Positions 21,107 through 31,464 of a stretch of 64,000 nucleotides of DNA are shown piece by piece (positions within the stretch are counted from its first letter, which is position 1; every line of letters starts with the position of its first letter). The notes below the pieces were generated by a model that saw only the letters and a list, made by a program, of their open reading frames with translations, had not been told where the DNA came from and ran no database searches. The stretch covers positions 27,837,016-27,901,015 of the forward strand of contig NC_052475.1 of the NCBI RefSeq assembly GCF_009730915.1. The letters are read 5' to 3'. A program made the position numbers and the translations under genes. This DNA is from Dioscorea cayenensis subsp. rotundata. Lineage: Eukaryota; Streptophyta; Magnoliopsida; Dioscoreales; Dioscoreaceae.

Positions 21107-23529
21107 TCCATCACATTGAAATGCTGATGTATGCGCACTAGGACTATTGCTGATCTCCATTAAGCAGCCTACATCAGACAGAAAAAAATTTGAACTATCA
21201 CCAAAACAGTTGGCACTATGCTAGAATGTGCTCAAACGTTATTGCATAGCATAAAAAAGACCACATTAACAAAAAGGCCAATAATGTTAGGAATGGCCTT
21301 CATCTTTTTCCACCCTCCCAAGATGCAGGACATTATTTGTAGAAGCTACACATTGTCAATTCAAAAATAAACCACCTTCCAATAGCAAGTCAAGCCCTCA
21401 CTAATTGAGATTTGTCTAAGCCAATACTTTGCCAAGAGATTGAAATTGAATAGCACTTTGCACACTAACAGCCGGGTAGTTAAGCCATTTAACCACATAT
21501 ACAAGAAAACAGACAAGGAAGCCCAAAGAGCCACTTACAGGTAAGGCTTTAATATACTCCAGTATAAGTTTGAAGCTTCTAGGGTCTTGATTATTTCCTG
21601 AAGGTCCCTCAGCAGGCCTCTGCGTTAAGTTAGCATAGCAAGCACATGTTATCTGTCAGAATACTGAACAGCAAACATATTTAATAACTTTCAACAATTA
21701 AGAATAAAACATACCTGTCTTCTTGGTTCAAAACGAATCGTCAATGTATGTACTAGAAAAGGATCCAAGGGTGGATCATCAGGTCTGACCGGACGAAAAG
21801 ATGAAAATGGTACTCTTACCTGAAGTACATTGTCATGATAAAGCAGTTTAGAAGCTATACACTTGATGGTGTCATAATTGAAAGTTCCAAAGTTAACAGA
21901 AATCAGACCCTGCAGAAGCCCACTTTTGTGCTTATTCGAGTAAAGTACAATTTGCTTTGGGAAGTATCAGCCAGCGGCCCAGCTTGAAGAATCAAAACAT
22001 ATGACCTCCCATTTCCACCCAAAGAAAGAACCAAACCATCATACCTAAGCACATTATACTCAACTTATTAGAGCCTCAAGAATATAGAGTAATGGATATG
22101 CATAAGATGAGAACAACACATACACAAATGAACACCGAATATAATGAATATGCATAAGATGAGAACAACTCACACACAAATGAATACCAAATATGATGCA
22201 CGCCATATTATCTGAGAAAGTATGTCATACCTGTCAAGAGTGGAACCCAAGGGAAGAGAGAGTCTTTTCGAGAGTTCAACATACCCGCCTCTAGTGAAAA
22301 CATATCCTACAATGGACAAAAGCCAATAGCAGTATGCTTGGTTCAAATATTCTCATCAATGTCTTTCAACCAGTCTCACTTAGTTTGATGATGCACAAAA
22401 ATACCAAAATTTACAGCATAGGAAACCAAATATAAGCACAATAGGCCCAAAGAAAATCTAAGGAGAATTAGAAAATCACCAGAGAAGACAGTATCCCCAG
22501 ATTCTGTAAATTCAAATTTCGCATTCATTCCTCCATCATACTTGGCAGCAACAACATCCTGGAAGTAAGTTCCCTGGCGAACTTCCCAACCCTCTAATGA
22601 CTTTTCAGATTTGAACTTTGCAAGCAGGAGTTTGCTTTTGCTGCTTTTACCAGCCCTCAACTGTGCTAGCTCATTATTATAGTCCTGCAAAGTTAAAGAT
22701 TCGAACAGATTCACTGATGCCTGAGTTATCAACAGGAAGGTACATGCTGAAACTGTAAACAAACCTGAAATGCCTTGGCCACATTGCGGACTCCTTGATT
22801 ATCTACTCTGTTTAGGTCCCCGGTAATGGTCGAACGTGCAGTTGCACAATAAATGATCTTATTGCAGCCAGCAACGGCAGCTCGTAGTGAAGAAGGTTCA
22901 CCAACATCACCAACCATGATGGTCACTGATCTTGGAAGCATATCCACCACTTCTGGATCATCGTTTCTAACCAGTGCCTAATTCATCACTCTGATTAGAT
23001 ATTCCAAGAATCCATACATGAGAAATCAGTCTTACTAGTGTGCGCAATGATCTGCACATACCTTGACCTTGTAGCCCCTAAGCATGAGCTTGCGGATAAC
23101 AATCCTTCCGATCCTGCTAGTAGCTCCAACAACGAGCACGGTGGTGTCCTGGGCCTCAGGGACGGTGAACTCGCACATCGGGCCACGGATGAGGACGGTA
23201 TCCAGCAAGCGCTCATCGGTTGTGGTCCGGGAAATCTGGCCAAGGCCGGAGAACTTGCGCCAGACCTCATCGAATATCTGGCGAGATTTACGACCAAGAC
23301 CGACCGGATTTACGTCGTCAAGGGTCAATGAAACTCCCTGCTTCTCCTCCTCTCCCGTCCGAGCCGTCTCTTCGCTCTCATTGTTGTTGTTCGATGGTAG
23401 CGCTGACACCGTATGGCGTCTGAGCCGCTGGCCGGAGGGATTGGAAGAAGAGGACAGGATTAGGAATCTAGGGCAATTGAGCTTGGTCTGGGCTGAGACA
23501 CCGGCACCACCGACGGGAAGAGCAGCCAT
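18747..23529 (-). CDS. HCF173-like atypical SDR with inserted CIA30 domain, plastid-targeted
   Basis: Thirteen exons join in phase: 23529-23062, 22977-22765, 22684-22480, 22306-22231, 22044-21909, 21819-21715, 21619-21539, 20593-20504, 20410-20345, 19276-19220, 19135-19058, 18977-18930, 18818-18747, giving 564 residues. Residues 1 to about 60 are Ser/Arg/Asn-rich like a transit peptide. A Rossmann half begins at TTVLVVGATSRIGRIVIRKL (GxTxxIG nucleotide-binding motif, about 129-148). A CIA30 domain follows (FKSEKSLEGWEVRQGTYFQD; SYVLILQAGPLAD; VRVPFSSFRPVRPDDPPLDP). The Rossmann fold then resumes with FILVSCTGSGIEPNRRDQVL and GLGYTIVRPGPLKEEPGG, ending LVAHLPDKANNYLTPALS. The closest remembered relative is Arabidopsis At4g18810, a relative of the psbA translation factor HCF173, which has the same layout. 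Plastid RNA or photosystem assembly work is inferred. An in-frame ATG at 23649 exists, but the start at 23529 gives the better transit peptide. Confidence 0.92.
19829..19856. repeat. (AAAAT)n microsatellite in an SDR-CIA30 intron
   Basis: About five AAAAT units in a row within the intron between exons 9 and 10 of the SDR-CIA30 gene. Confidence 0.8.
21059..21102. repeat. (CAT)n(AAT)n compound trinucleotide repeat
   Basis: A short run of CAT units passes directly into about ten AAT units. It lies in the intron between exons 7 and 8 of the SDR-CIA30 gene. Confidence 0.85.
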
Positions 23530-23879
23530 TCTGAATAGCAGCAGCCGAGCTTGGCACGATGAATAGTATTTATATATATAAGAGTGAAATTGGGTTCGGG
23601 GTTCTCGGTGAGGTGGAGCCCACTGGCGGCATAGGGTGGCAGCAGCCACACGATGTTGTGAGGTGGGATGTGGTACTGGCTATGGTTGGAGAAGAGATGT
23701 GAGGACTCATGGGATCCACGCTTACATTAGATTAGTGCTGCTGCATGTGCACCTTGACGGTGTCCATACGTATGTGGTGTGCCACTGCACTGCGCCATAT
23801 ATGGCCCATCTATTGTGTTGGCTACTTGGCTGGCTAAACATCACATGCAGAACTTACTAGAGTTTGGATAAGGAATAGA
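23530..23879. promoter_or_regulatory. Upstream region of the SDR-CIA30 gene
   Basis: A TATATATAT stretch (about 23570-23580) lies 40-50 bp upstream of the start codon on the minus strand and could serve as a TATA element or leader. No gene was seen on the plus strand. Confidence 0.35.
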
Positions 23880-24190
23880 CTTAAAATTTTATTAATTAAT
23901 TCTTCTTTTATTTCTCTCTATTTTTTTCTCTTCTCTATATCCCAAAGTATACAAAATGAGGGGATATTTATAGAGTTGAATGAATGGCCAGGATCGATTC
24001 GATCCGACGGTCCAAAATACCCTGGTTGGTGGAATAATAACAGTACCGGCGGCTGCTACAGTACCACATTCGCTGCTACAGTATTGCGGCTGATACATTA
24101 ATCACTAGAAGTTGCTATAATAATGTCGGCTGCTACAGTGAAATTGCTACAGTATGCATCCATTAAAATATTTGTTTATAACAATTTAGT
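23880..24190 (-). mobile_element. LTR-like dispersed repeat, copy A (CTGTAGCA-rich)
   Basis: Read on the minus strand, it has several CTGTAGCA words (TACTGTAGCAATTTC, CACTGTAGCAGCCGAC, TACTGTAGCAGCGAATG, TACTGTAGCAGCCGCC). These are followed by GTATTTTGGACCGTCGGATC, a CCATTCATTCAACTC block, a TATAAATA box, and a pyrimidine/purine stretch. The same order of blocks recurs on the plus strand at 29056-29440, so the two copies face opposite ways. The order of promoter-like box after a repeated upstream array suggests an LTR U3-R region. Exact borders were not resolved. Confidence 0.6.
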
Positions 24191-24915
24191 AAATGTTCAT
24201 GTTTTTATGGAAATAATGATAGTATAAAAAGGAATTTAGCATCTTTATTATTTTGAAAGTTGTATATGTATATATAAGGAATGAGGTGGATACATTAATT
24301 TTTAAAATATAATTATTTTACATTTGGCACAAAATACTGTACATATTTATATATATGTAAAATTTATGCGAAATTTCCCCGTGTGATATTTTATATGTAA
24401 ATATAAATTTTATGAGAATACAGGTTTAGTTTGAAAATTTTCTTTTTACGATATCAAAAAATAAAAAATTGCTTGAAAAATATAATAAACTATTTATAAT
24501 TATTTCTATCAAACTTTGATTAGTTGATTTTCATAATCATAATTCCATTTTTTCTAACTACACCTTGAACCCAAGTAGAACCAAAAATTTTCATAACCCC
24601 GACCAAATACCAAAATAATCATAACCCAAATTTAACCTAGCCTCACACAAACTCGAACTTGGTTGTCCATGGGCGCAACCCTGCTAAAGCAACTACTGTT
24701 TTCCCTGTCAAAAAAGATGTAGAGAACTACAAACTAACGGTCTTCCTTCCATATCTTACCGCAGTTACAATTTAAACAAAACTCTGATTCCACCAGCAAA
24801 AACACTATGCTAAACAATGCTGGACACCCATATCAAGTACACAAAAGAAACACTAATAATAATAAATCTCTCTTGCCATGCACATCATTTCTTCTCCAAC
24901 GGTGCACTGTGCACT
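24191..24915. other. AT-rich spacer 3' of the APD-like gene
   Basis: Very AT-rich, including the 3' flank of the APD-like gene. No further feature was recognised. Confidence 0.45.
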
Positions 24916-27900
24916 TCAAGCTGAGAAAATTTTCCTCAATTTCTTTGTATTCCTCTGGCAGACAGGGCAAGTGTCACCATTATTCAGTAACCTGCATCAG
25001 CAATGACAAATTGAGCATTCAATTTCAACCTGCTAGACAGGATGTTTCAATAACAGCAGTGTTGAAATTGTCATAGTACCTATTTCCACAAGTGAAACAT
25101 GTTGCACAATGGCCACAAGGGAGGAAGAAGCAGTCCTTCTGAGCATTACCACAGATCATACAAAGGCATTGGTGCTTTTCACTCTCACCATCTATCGGCA
25201 AGTATAATGCCGTGAGTTGGTCAGTTTCTTCATCATTGGAAACTGAATCATATGAAGAACCCAAGCTCTGATCATCAATGTCTTCACCTGCGAGCAGCGA
25301 TGTTGTCTCTGTTACACCCTCTGCCACCTGTGGTGTACCTTCACCAGTAGAGTTCGATTGTAAGGTAACAACTATCTTGTAGACCATGAAAATGGATAGG
25401 GTCACCACGCCTGGATGTATGACAGTATGAGAAGTAAATAAATCCATCTGCTCAAGAAAATGGTTCAGGGATGTGTAAAGGATGATAGGAGATTACCTGA
25501 ACAAATAAAATAACTACTCCAGCGTGGTCCGTATGACAGTCTCACGTACCACTCATTATTAGCATCATCCTTAGAGGCACAAGAAGGGTCTTAGATGAAT
25601 TTACAGTAAAGAAAAGAACTCCTGAATGCTAGACAAATGCCACATTTACCACATACCCTAGACTAAACAAAATTCATCAACTTTACTTCAAGTTTAGAAC
25701 TTTGACTTATAACATCATTTGTATTCTTGGCAAGACATCGTACAACAATTGACAATAAGCTTGAAGATAAATTGACAAACATAGACTACCGTTCATGTTG
25801 ATATCAGGTTGCCAATGAATGAAGGCATGACGATTTGTGCACATGTTTAGACATTTTCATCAAAAGCTCTCACAAAGCACAATAATTGCACAAGCGGTGA
25901 TTCACAGGACATTTCAACAGAGGCAGTGCAGGTCATAATGATGATGCTATGATAAGGAGGAGATTGGGGGTGAAAATTGGTAATTTGATTGGCAGAGCAA
26001 CAAAAAGATGAGTTAGACAAATGGCTGGATCTGGGAAATGTAGTTGAATCATGCATACAACATAAATTAGCTGAAGTTGAGGTTTACCATCCCAGGGAAA
26101 AAGAAGATAAGTGCAAATGGTTAAATGCATGTGTCGGAGCACCTTAAGAGGCAATAAATAGATGTAGAGTGGAAGAGAAAATCAGCAAACTGACCATTGG
26201 ATATGTTGGTAAGATCTTCATATGAAAAAAATCAAGAAGTAAAGAAATAATCTAAACCGATAACCTTGCTATCAAACAAGCAGGTAGCCACTGTTAAAAG
26301 CAATAGATGAAGAGAACAAAAGAAAAAATAGGATGGTGTAAAAACAAAGTCCCAATTAAAATTAGAAAGAGATTATGGTACTGGAAAAGAGAAAATTTCC
26401 ATAGTAGACCAATTCACGAATGTACCACCAAGCCAAGGCAAATCTCATATAGTCTTATCTGTGGCAACCTTCAGTACACAACAATTGTAAAGGTTCTAGT
26501 AATTTCCACCCGCTTTAATTGCAATAATTATCAGGAAAATGTCAGAAATCAATTTACAGGCAAGATCTGCAGTTGTGTGCTAAGTTGCCTCTTTTATGAC
26601 ATAACATGTAAAAAGCAGAATTGTATGCTAAGCTTCCTCTTTTATGGCATGGCATGCTAAAATTGAGTTGCAGTTAAGCTTTTACCTGTGATGTGGTCAA
26701 GATTGCAGAGTTTTCCTGTAAAAAGAACAGCTTCCAATCACATTGTTTGTGGTGCAGTGAGCATTTAAAGTATGCACCTGATGTATTATAAAAAAGAGCC
26801 TGAATTCCAAAACGCAATTGCACCTGCATTGGATTAAGGTAGAGAGGTGAACCGAGTTGTCTACAAAAGCAAACCTAAAATATAAAGATATATGTGGAGA
26901 GATTATATGTTCGACATAAAAGGACATTTTATAGCAAAAATCAACGCCATGCCATTGAATACAAGTTTTTCCAGCTCAGTAAATATCATTTTGTTAACTC
27001 ATAACTGTTGTACTCGATGGAATTCAAACCATTATCTAAGCATTATAGCTAATAATAAAACAGGTTGGAAACTTTTACCTCCATTTTGATCTGGTTTAGG
27101 TTAGCAACTGCTATGTAGTGATCAGAGGGTTCTACAATATCCTGGTGAACGATACCAGTTCCTGTAATACTCAAATGCAATATTTGTAACATTCTGAGCA
27201 TATACAACTTGCAAATAGAATTCAAATTTAGAGTAAAGGTAACTCTCACCATCAATTAACTTCCAAAACAGTGTAACATTTGGATCTGATGGATCTTCAA
27301 TCCATCGGCTAAGGCTTTCTCTGCCTGAAATACAACGAAGAAACATATGGATTTCAACCATCTAATTATGGTTATTGTAGCATACAGGAAAATTAGAAAA
27401 GGAACTAGAAGAACCTCATCAACTTTCTTCCAGAATTTGTAGCATAGAAAGTTCATAGACAAAGGAAAGTCACAATCAACAAGGATTTCATGAATAGATA
27501 GATCTAGTGTAGCCAAGCATAAAAAAATGGGTGGTGATGCCATGCCACTTGGACACATACAAATGGTTTTATACAAAAATCACTGGAAAATTGTCCAACA
27601 AAAAATAACTTTTAACTTTTATAATTATATAAGTTTTAATCCATTTGCATTATGCCCTTTGTGTTTCATTAATGCAATTTTTAGTTGAATATTTAGGAGC
27701 GGTCATTTTACCCTACTTCAAAACCTATATCTAATCTCATAAGTTTCTCGTGCAAACAGGATTTTCCTTCTTTTCATTCATTCTTATAATTTTACTCAAA
27801 CAAGAACATCCTAAAACACAATAATTTGATGAATTTGAACAATTTTATGGGCTAAGGTTTGTAATTAGTCATTCAGAACATGATGATTCATAAAGAAGGG

Positions 27901-28794
27901 AACAGGGCCATATGAAGCTTATGATTAAGTATGAACAAATGCAGTTTGATCATGTGCAAGAGTGCAGCATAAATGTCTGTGTTAATGAGATAATAGATCC
28001 TCATAGTATGAATAAACATCGTGCAAGGAACAAGGAAAAGGCCTGTGCTTGCCTTGGGCGATCACTAAGATCAGAGGATAAAGGCCTTGTGGTGTGATAC
28101 TGTAGGAGATGTTGATATGAGCACCCTGATTAAGATAATATACCCACGCCTGCAAGAAAAAATCAGATAAAAACAGCATTTATATAAACAATAGGCGAGA
28201 CAAGATTACATATGAGAAAACATGAAAAAAAAATTAAAAAAAATCTCTAAATGTTTACCTTTTGAGCATTAGGAGGAACTGAGGAATCGTGGGATTCTGA
28301 CCATGCGACATTGATGTCAAGCGGTGGAGGATCTGAAAATCCATAGAGCATCAGCTCATGCTTGGGTCCTGAAACAGCTTTCACCTGAACAGAGAGGGTA
28401 AAATCAGCGAAAGAACAAAAAAGGGCAGAAGCTCGCCAATGATCTAGGACATTAGCACGAACCTGGACATCCTGCACCAAGAACGAGTTAGATCGGAGAA
28501 GACGAGAGCTGTTAGGGCCCAGAACGAGGTCAAAAGAGCTAAAGAAGCCGAGTATCAATATCAACGACACTGCGGAGAAGATAAGTAGTTATAGACGGTA
28601 GGGAAGGATGAAGAAGGAGAGAGATGAGAGATACCGAAGAAGCACAAGATGATGAGGGAGACAAGACAGGAACAAGTATCATCACCGTCTCTACCATCTG
28701 AGAAGAAGACGTCAGCGACGGCCACGCGCAACCGATAGGGGATGCGAAGCTGAGGTGCTAGGTGGTTGTTGATGGCTTCTACTTGTTCCTCCAT
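24916..28794 (-). CDS. Membrane-anchored RING E3 ubiquitin ligase, APD family
   Basis: RING-type E3 of the ABERRANT POLLEN DEVELOPMENT family; Arabidopsis members act in pollen and endomembranes. Ten exons: 28794-28635, 28569-28463, 28384-28259, 28149-28053, 27324-27250, 27161-27079, 26823-26686, 25569-25497, 25410-25080, 24991-24916, total 421 residues. A first helix spans about 44-68 (CLVSLIILCFFVSLILILGF). The lumenal part carries the DUF4792/DUF4793 words LGPNSSRLLRSNSFLVQ, GPKHELMLYGFSDPPPLD, NQGAHINISYSI and GLYPLILVIAQGRESLSRWI. A second helix (about 284-306) precedes an acidic tail with LGSSYDSVSNDEE. The C-terminal RING has CMIC, CGHCATC and CPVC. The final exon was found by phase: GNAT-like readings fail, but AG|G joins LLNNGDTCPVC. 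The donor at 28052 is GC rather than GT. The acceptor at 25570 is the least certain border. Confidence 0.9.
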
Positions 28795-29055
28795 CCTGAG
28801 GGTTGGCCGGAGCGTCCTCGCCGATCTCGGTAGACATGGAGGATGTGAGGATGAAGGCGCATTGCTTTTCTGGGTTGGTTTACCGAGCAGTCAAGCGCGC
28901 TGAGACTGTTTGGTTGCTGAAGATGTCACTGTTTTGCTGTTTGAAATGTGTGGGAAAGTTCTTAATAAATGTTATTCATTTTTATGAGTTATTTTAAGAA
29001 CCAACACAAGCTTTCGTGTGTGTGTGTGTATATATATATATATATTATGAAAATT
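28795..29055. promoter_or_regulatory. Upstream region of the APD-like gene with a (GT)n(AT)n run
   Basis: Lies directly upstream of the minus-strand start codon. A GT run followed by an AT run occupies about 29017-29046. No gene was identified. Confidence 0.4.
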
Positions 29056-29440
29056 GTGTTATGATGAATATTATAATAATAGATGCCTACTATAGCAATT
29101 CACGGCACTGTAGCAACGGCAATATTGTAGCAACATCCTAGATGTTATTGTATAGGCTGTTGTACTATAGCAGCCGGCATGTTTTTACTGTAGCAGCCGA
29201 CATAATTATTACTATCCACCTACCATGATATTTTGAACTGTCAAATTAAATTAATCCTGACCATTCATTCCCCTTCATTTATGTATTTTGATATAAAAGA
29301 AGAAAGAAGGAGAAGAAAATGTGAATTATAATTAAGGGTATTTCGTATATTTTGGTTATTTCTTTCTAATATATTTATGGATATTTATATATGTTTATAT
29401 TGAATATGAATTATTAGTTGCCTATTCAATACATTATCAA
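29056..29440 (+). mobile_element. LTR-like dispersed repeat, copy B (CTGTAGCA-rich)
   Basis: It begins TGTTATGATG and appears to end TTATCAACA, giving TG...CA borders. Inside, in the same order as copy A, are GCACTGTAGCAACGGC, GTTGTACTATAGCAGCCGGC, TACTGTAGCAGCCGACAT, a CCATTCATTCCCC block and a purine-rich stretch. It may be the 5' LTR or solo LTR of the element family seen inverted at 23880-24190. No second LTR or polyprotein was found downstream. Confidence 0.55.
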
Positions 29441-29584
29441 CATGAATTTGCTTCTAATTTTGTTCTACGTTTTCATATGACTTTAATGTAATTTTAAGTC
29501 AAGTATTAAAATTTTTACTCTTCTTCTAATCATCTATTTTATTTTCTATATTTTGAATTTAATGGCAAATATCGTAAAAAAATC

Positions 29585-29716
29585 ATGAACATGAGCAAAC
29601 TTATTGAGGCTAATAACAATGAACCCAATGATAATAACAATGAGCCAAATGATAACAATGAGCACAATGAGCCTAATCAAAACAGAAAAGCTATTTTGGC
29701 CAAGTGTTTTTTTTGA
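29585..29716 (+). other. Short repetitive open frame rich in Asn/Glu/Pro
   Basis: An ATG-started frame of 43 codons contains imperfect repeats of the type NNNEPND (AATGAGCCxAATGATAAC at DNA level) and ends in a T-rich stretch with TGA. It lies just after the LTR-like copy B. It could be a minisatellite or a fragment of element coding sequence. No function is assigned. Confidence 0.3.
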
Positions 29717-30312
29717 CAAAACACTTGTTTTCTTGTTTGTATATTCTGTTTTTTAATTTAATAAATTCACAATTTATCAATTTAAATAAAAAAAACTTAT
29801 TTATTAGAGGCCTCTTTAAAAAAACAATTATATTATTTTATATAATCCAAATAAATACTTTGTGATTTTAGGAGCTTTTGTACAGAATTATTAGTTTTCT
29901 GAGGAAAAAACAGAATTATTAGTTTAGCAACTCTTCCGCTGAGCTGTGCTGTGTGAATAGTTTTATGTAAAAATTTAGATAAAAAAAAACTTTAAAAAAA
30001 AACTTTGAGTTTTATGATTGATACAATTACTCTCCTGTCACATTGTTTTTTTGGCCTCTTAGAACGTTCTAATTAAGGAAATTGCATTGAGATGACAGCA
30101 TCATGGTTTTATTCATATTTATGGGAAAAGATTATTTTGAGAGAATTTATAAGAAATATATGTTGAGGTAATTTTGGAATTATTTTTCTTTTGCTTTTTA
30201 AACCTCCATTTAACAAGAGATTTGAGTGAAATGGCTTGCAGACTACTTTTTAAATTTTTACGGGCTATATGACAATTTATAACTTTTGGAATTCAAGGAA
30301 ACGACCAAACCC
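29717..30312. other. AT-rich spacer
   Basis: No exon, element end or RNA gene was recognised. It precedes the hAT-like element and its target-site duplication. Confidence 0.4.
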
Positions 30313-30320
30313 TGTTCAAC

Positions 30321-31173
30321 TAGGGATGCAAGTGGGGTGGGGCGGAGAATGGGATCCCCATCCCCATCCCCGCTTCCCACGAGACGAGGATTCCTCACCT
30401 TAAAATTCCCCCCCATTCGCTCCCTCGCAGGAATCCCTGTGGGATTGGGGAATCCCCACAAAGTCGAGGAGTCCCTAACACACCAAATTTTTTTCCTAAT
30501 TACACATGTAACACATCATACATGAAATTAAAAAAATAATAATAAACAAAATATTCTTCAAAATAAATATTATTTAATATATGAGATAATCGATGGTATG
30601 AAGAACTAAAGGAGAACTGCGAAGTTGAGATTTCATAAGAAATGTTCTACTTACAAGTTGAGATTTCAATAAAGTTGATAAATTAATCAAATATCTTAAT
30701 TTTAATATAACATATTTATCTATAATAGAAAATAAAAAAGTTTTGATTAAAATTTTTTAAAACAACTTTTCATATAATTATCTCCAAGTATTGCATTGGG
30801 ATAATATCATAATACTAATTTTTATTAAAAATCTAAAATATTATTAATAAATACCAAAAATAAAATTTTTAAAACCCAAATATTTGGTTATTATAATATT
30901 ATATCAACATTGAATTTTTTTAATAAATAAAATTAATAATATGAGTTATTTTTAATATATATAAAATATATTTAATTTAAAAATAAGGAAATCTTTCTCC
31001 CCATGGGGATTCCCGTGGGGTGGGGAATATATTCCTCGTCCCGGCCCTGTCCCGTGGGTCGAGGAAGGGTTTTCCCAATTCCCCGCCCCGCAGGGGGTTA
31101 TTTCGGAGAATCTCCACCCCGTCGAGACGAGTTCCCGCGAGAACAGAGATTTCCCGCCCCACTTATATCCCTA
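30321..31173. mobile_element. Non-autonomous hAT-like element 1 (853 bp)
   Basis: Terminal inverted repeats read TAGGGATGCAAGTGGGG at the left and TAGGGATATAAGTGGGG at the right (reverse complement), 15 of 17 identical. Flanking 8-mers are TGTTCAAC (30313-30320) and TGTTCAAT (31174-31181), 7 of 8 identical, which fits the hAT target-site duplication length. Subterminal regions of about 150 bp are GC-rich and packed with GGGGAT/ATCCCC words in both orientations; the centre is extremely AT-rich with no transposase frame. Confidence 0.8.
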
Positions 31174-31464
31174 TGTTCAATGATATGCATGGTAAGAAAA
31201 AAAAAAACCAACAGTGCAATTAGAGGTGGGAAAAACAAGCTCATCAACGTTGATGCTTGCATAGATAAAAATACTAGACAATCCATTACATGATGAGAGG
31301 AAAACATTTGTATGGTAATAAGTTTCATTTCAGCACCTGAAGCATATAGTCATTAAAATAGCACAAAAACCCTCCAAAGCTTCTCACATCTAAAATGATT
31401 GGGCTTCTAGGCATGCCAAGATCATTCACAAACAGGCACATGCATGTCAGTCCCAAAAGATACA

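Noticed and set aside
23530-23649. Upstream Met extending the SDR-CIA30 protein by 40 residues
   Set aside because: The extension contains a TATATATA-derived YIYKYY stretch and looks like promoter or leader; the Met at 23529 gives a normal transit peptide.
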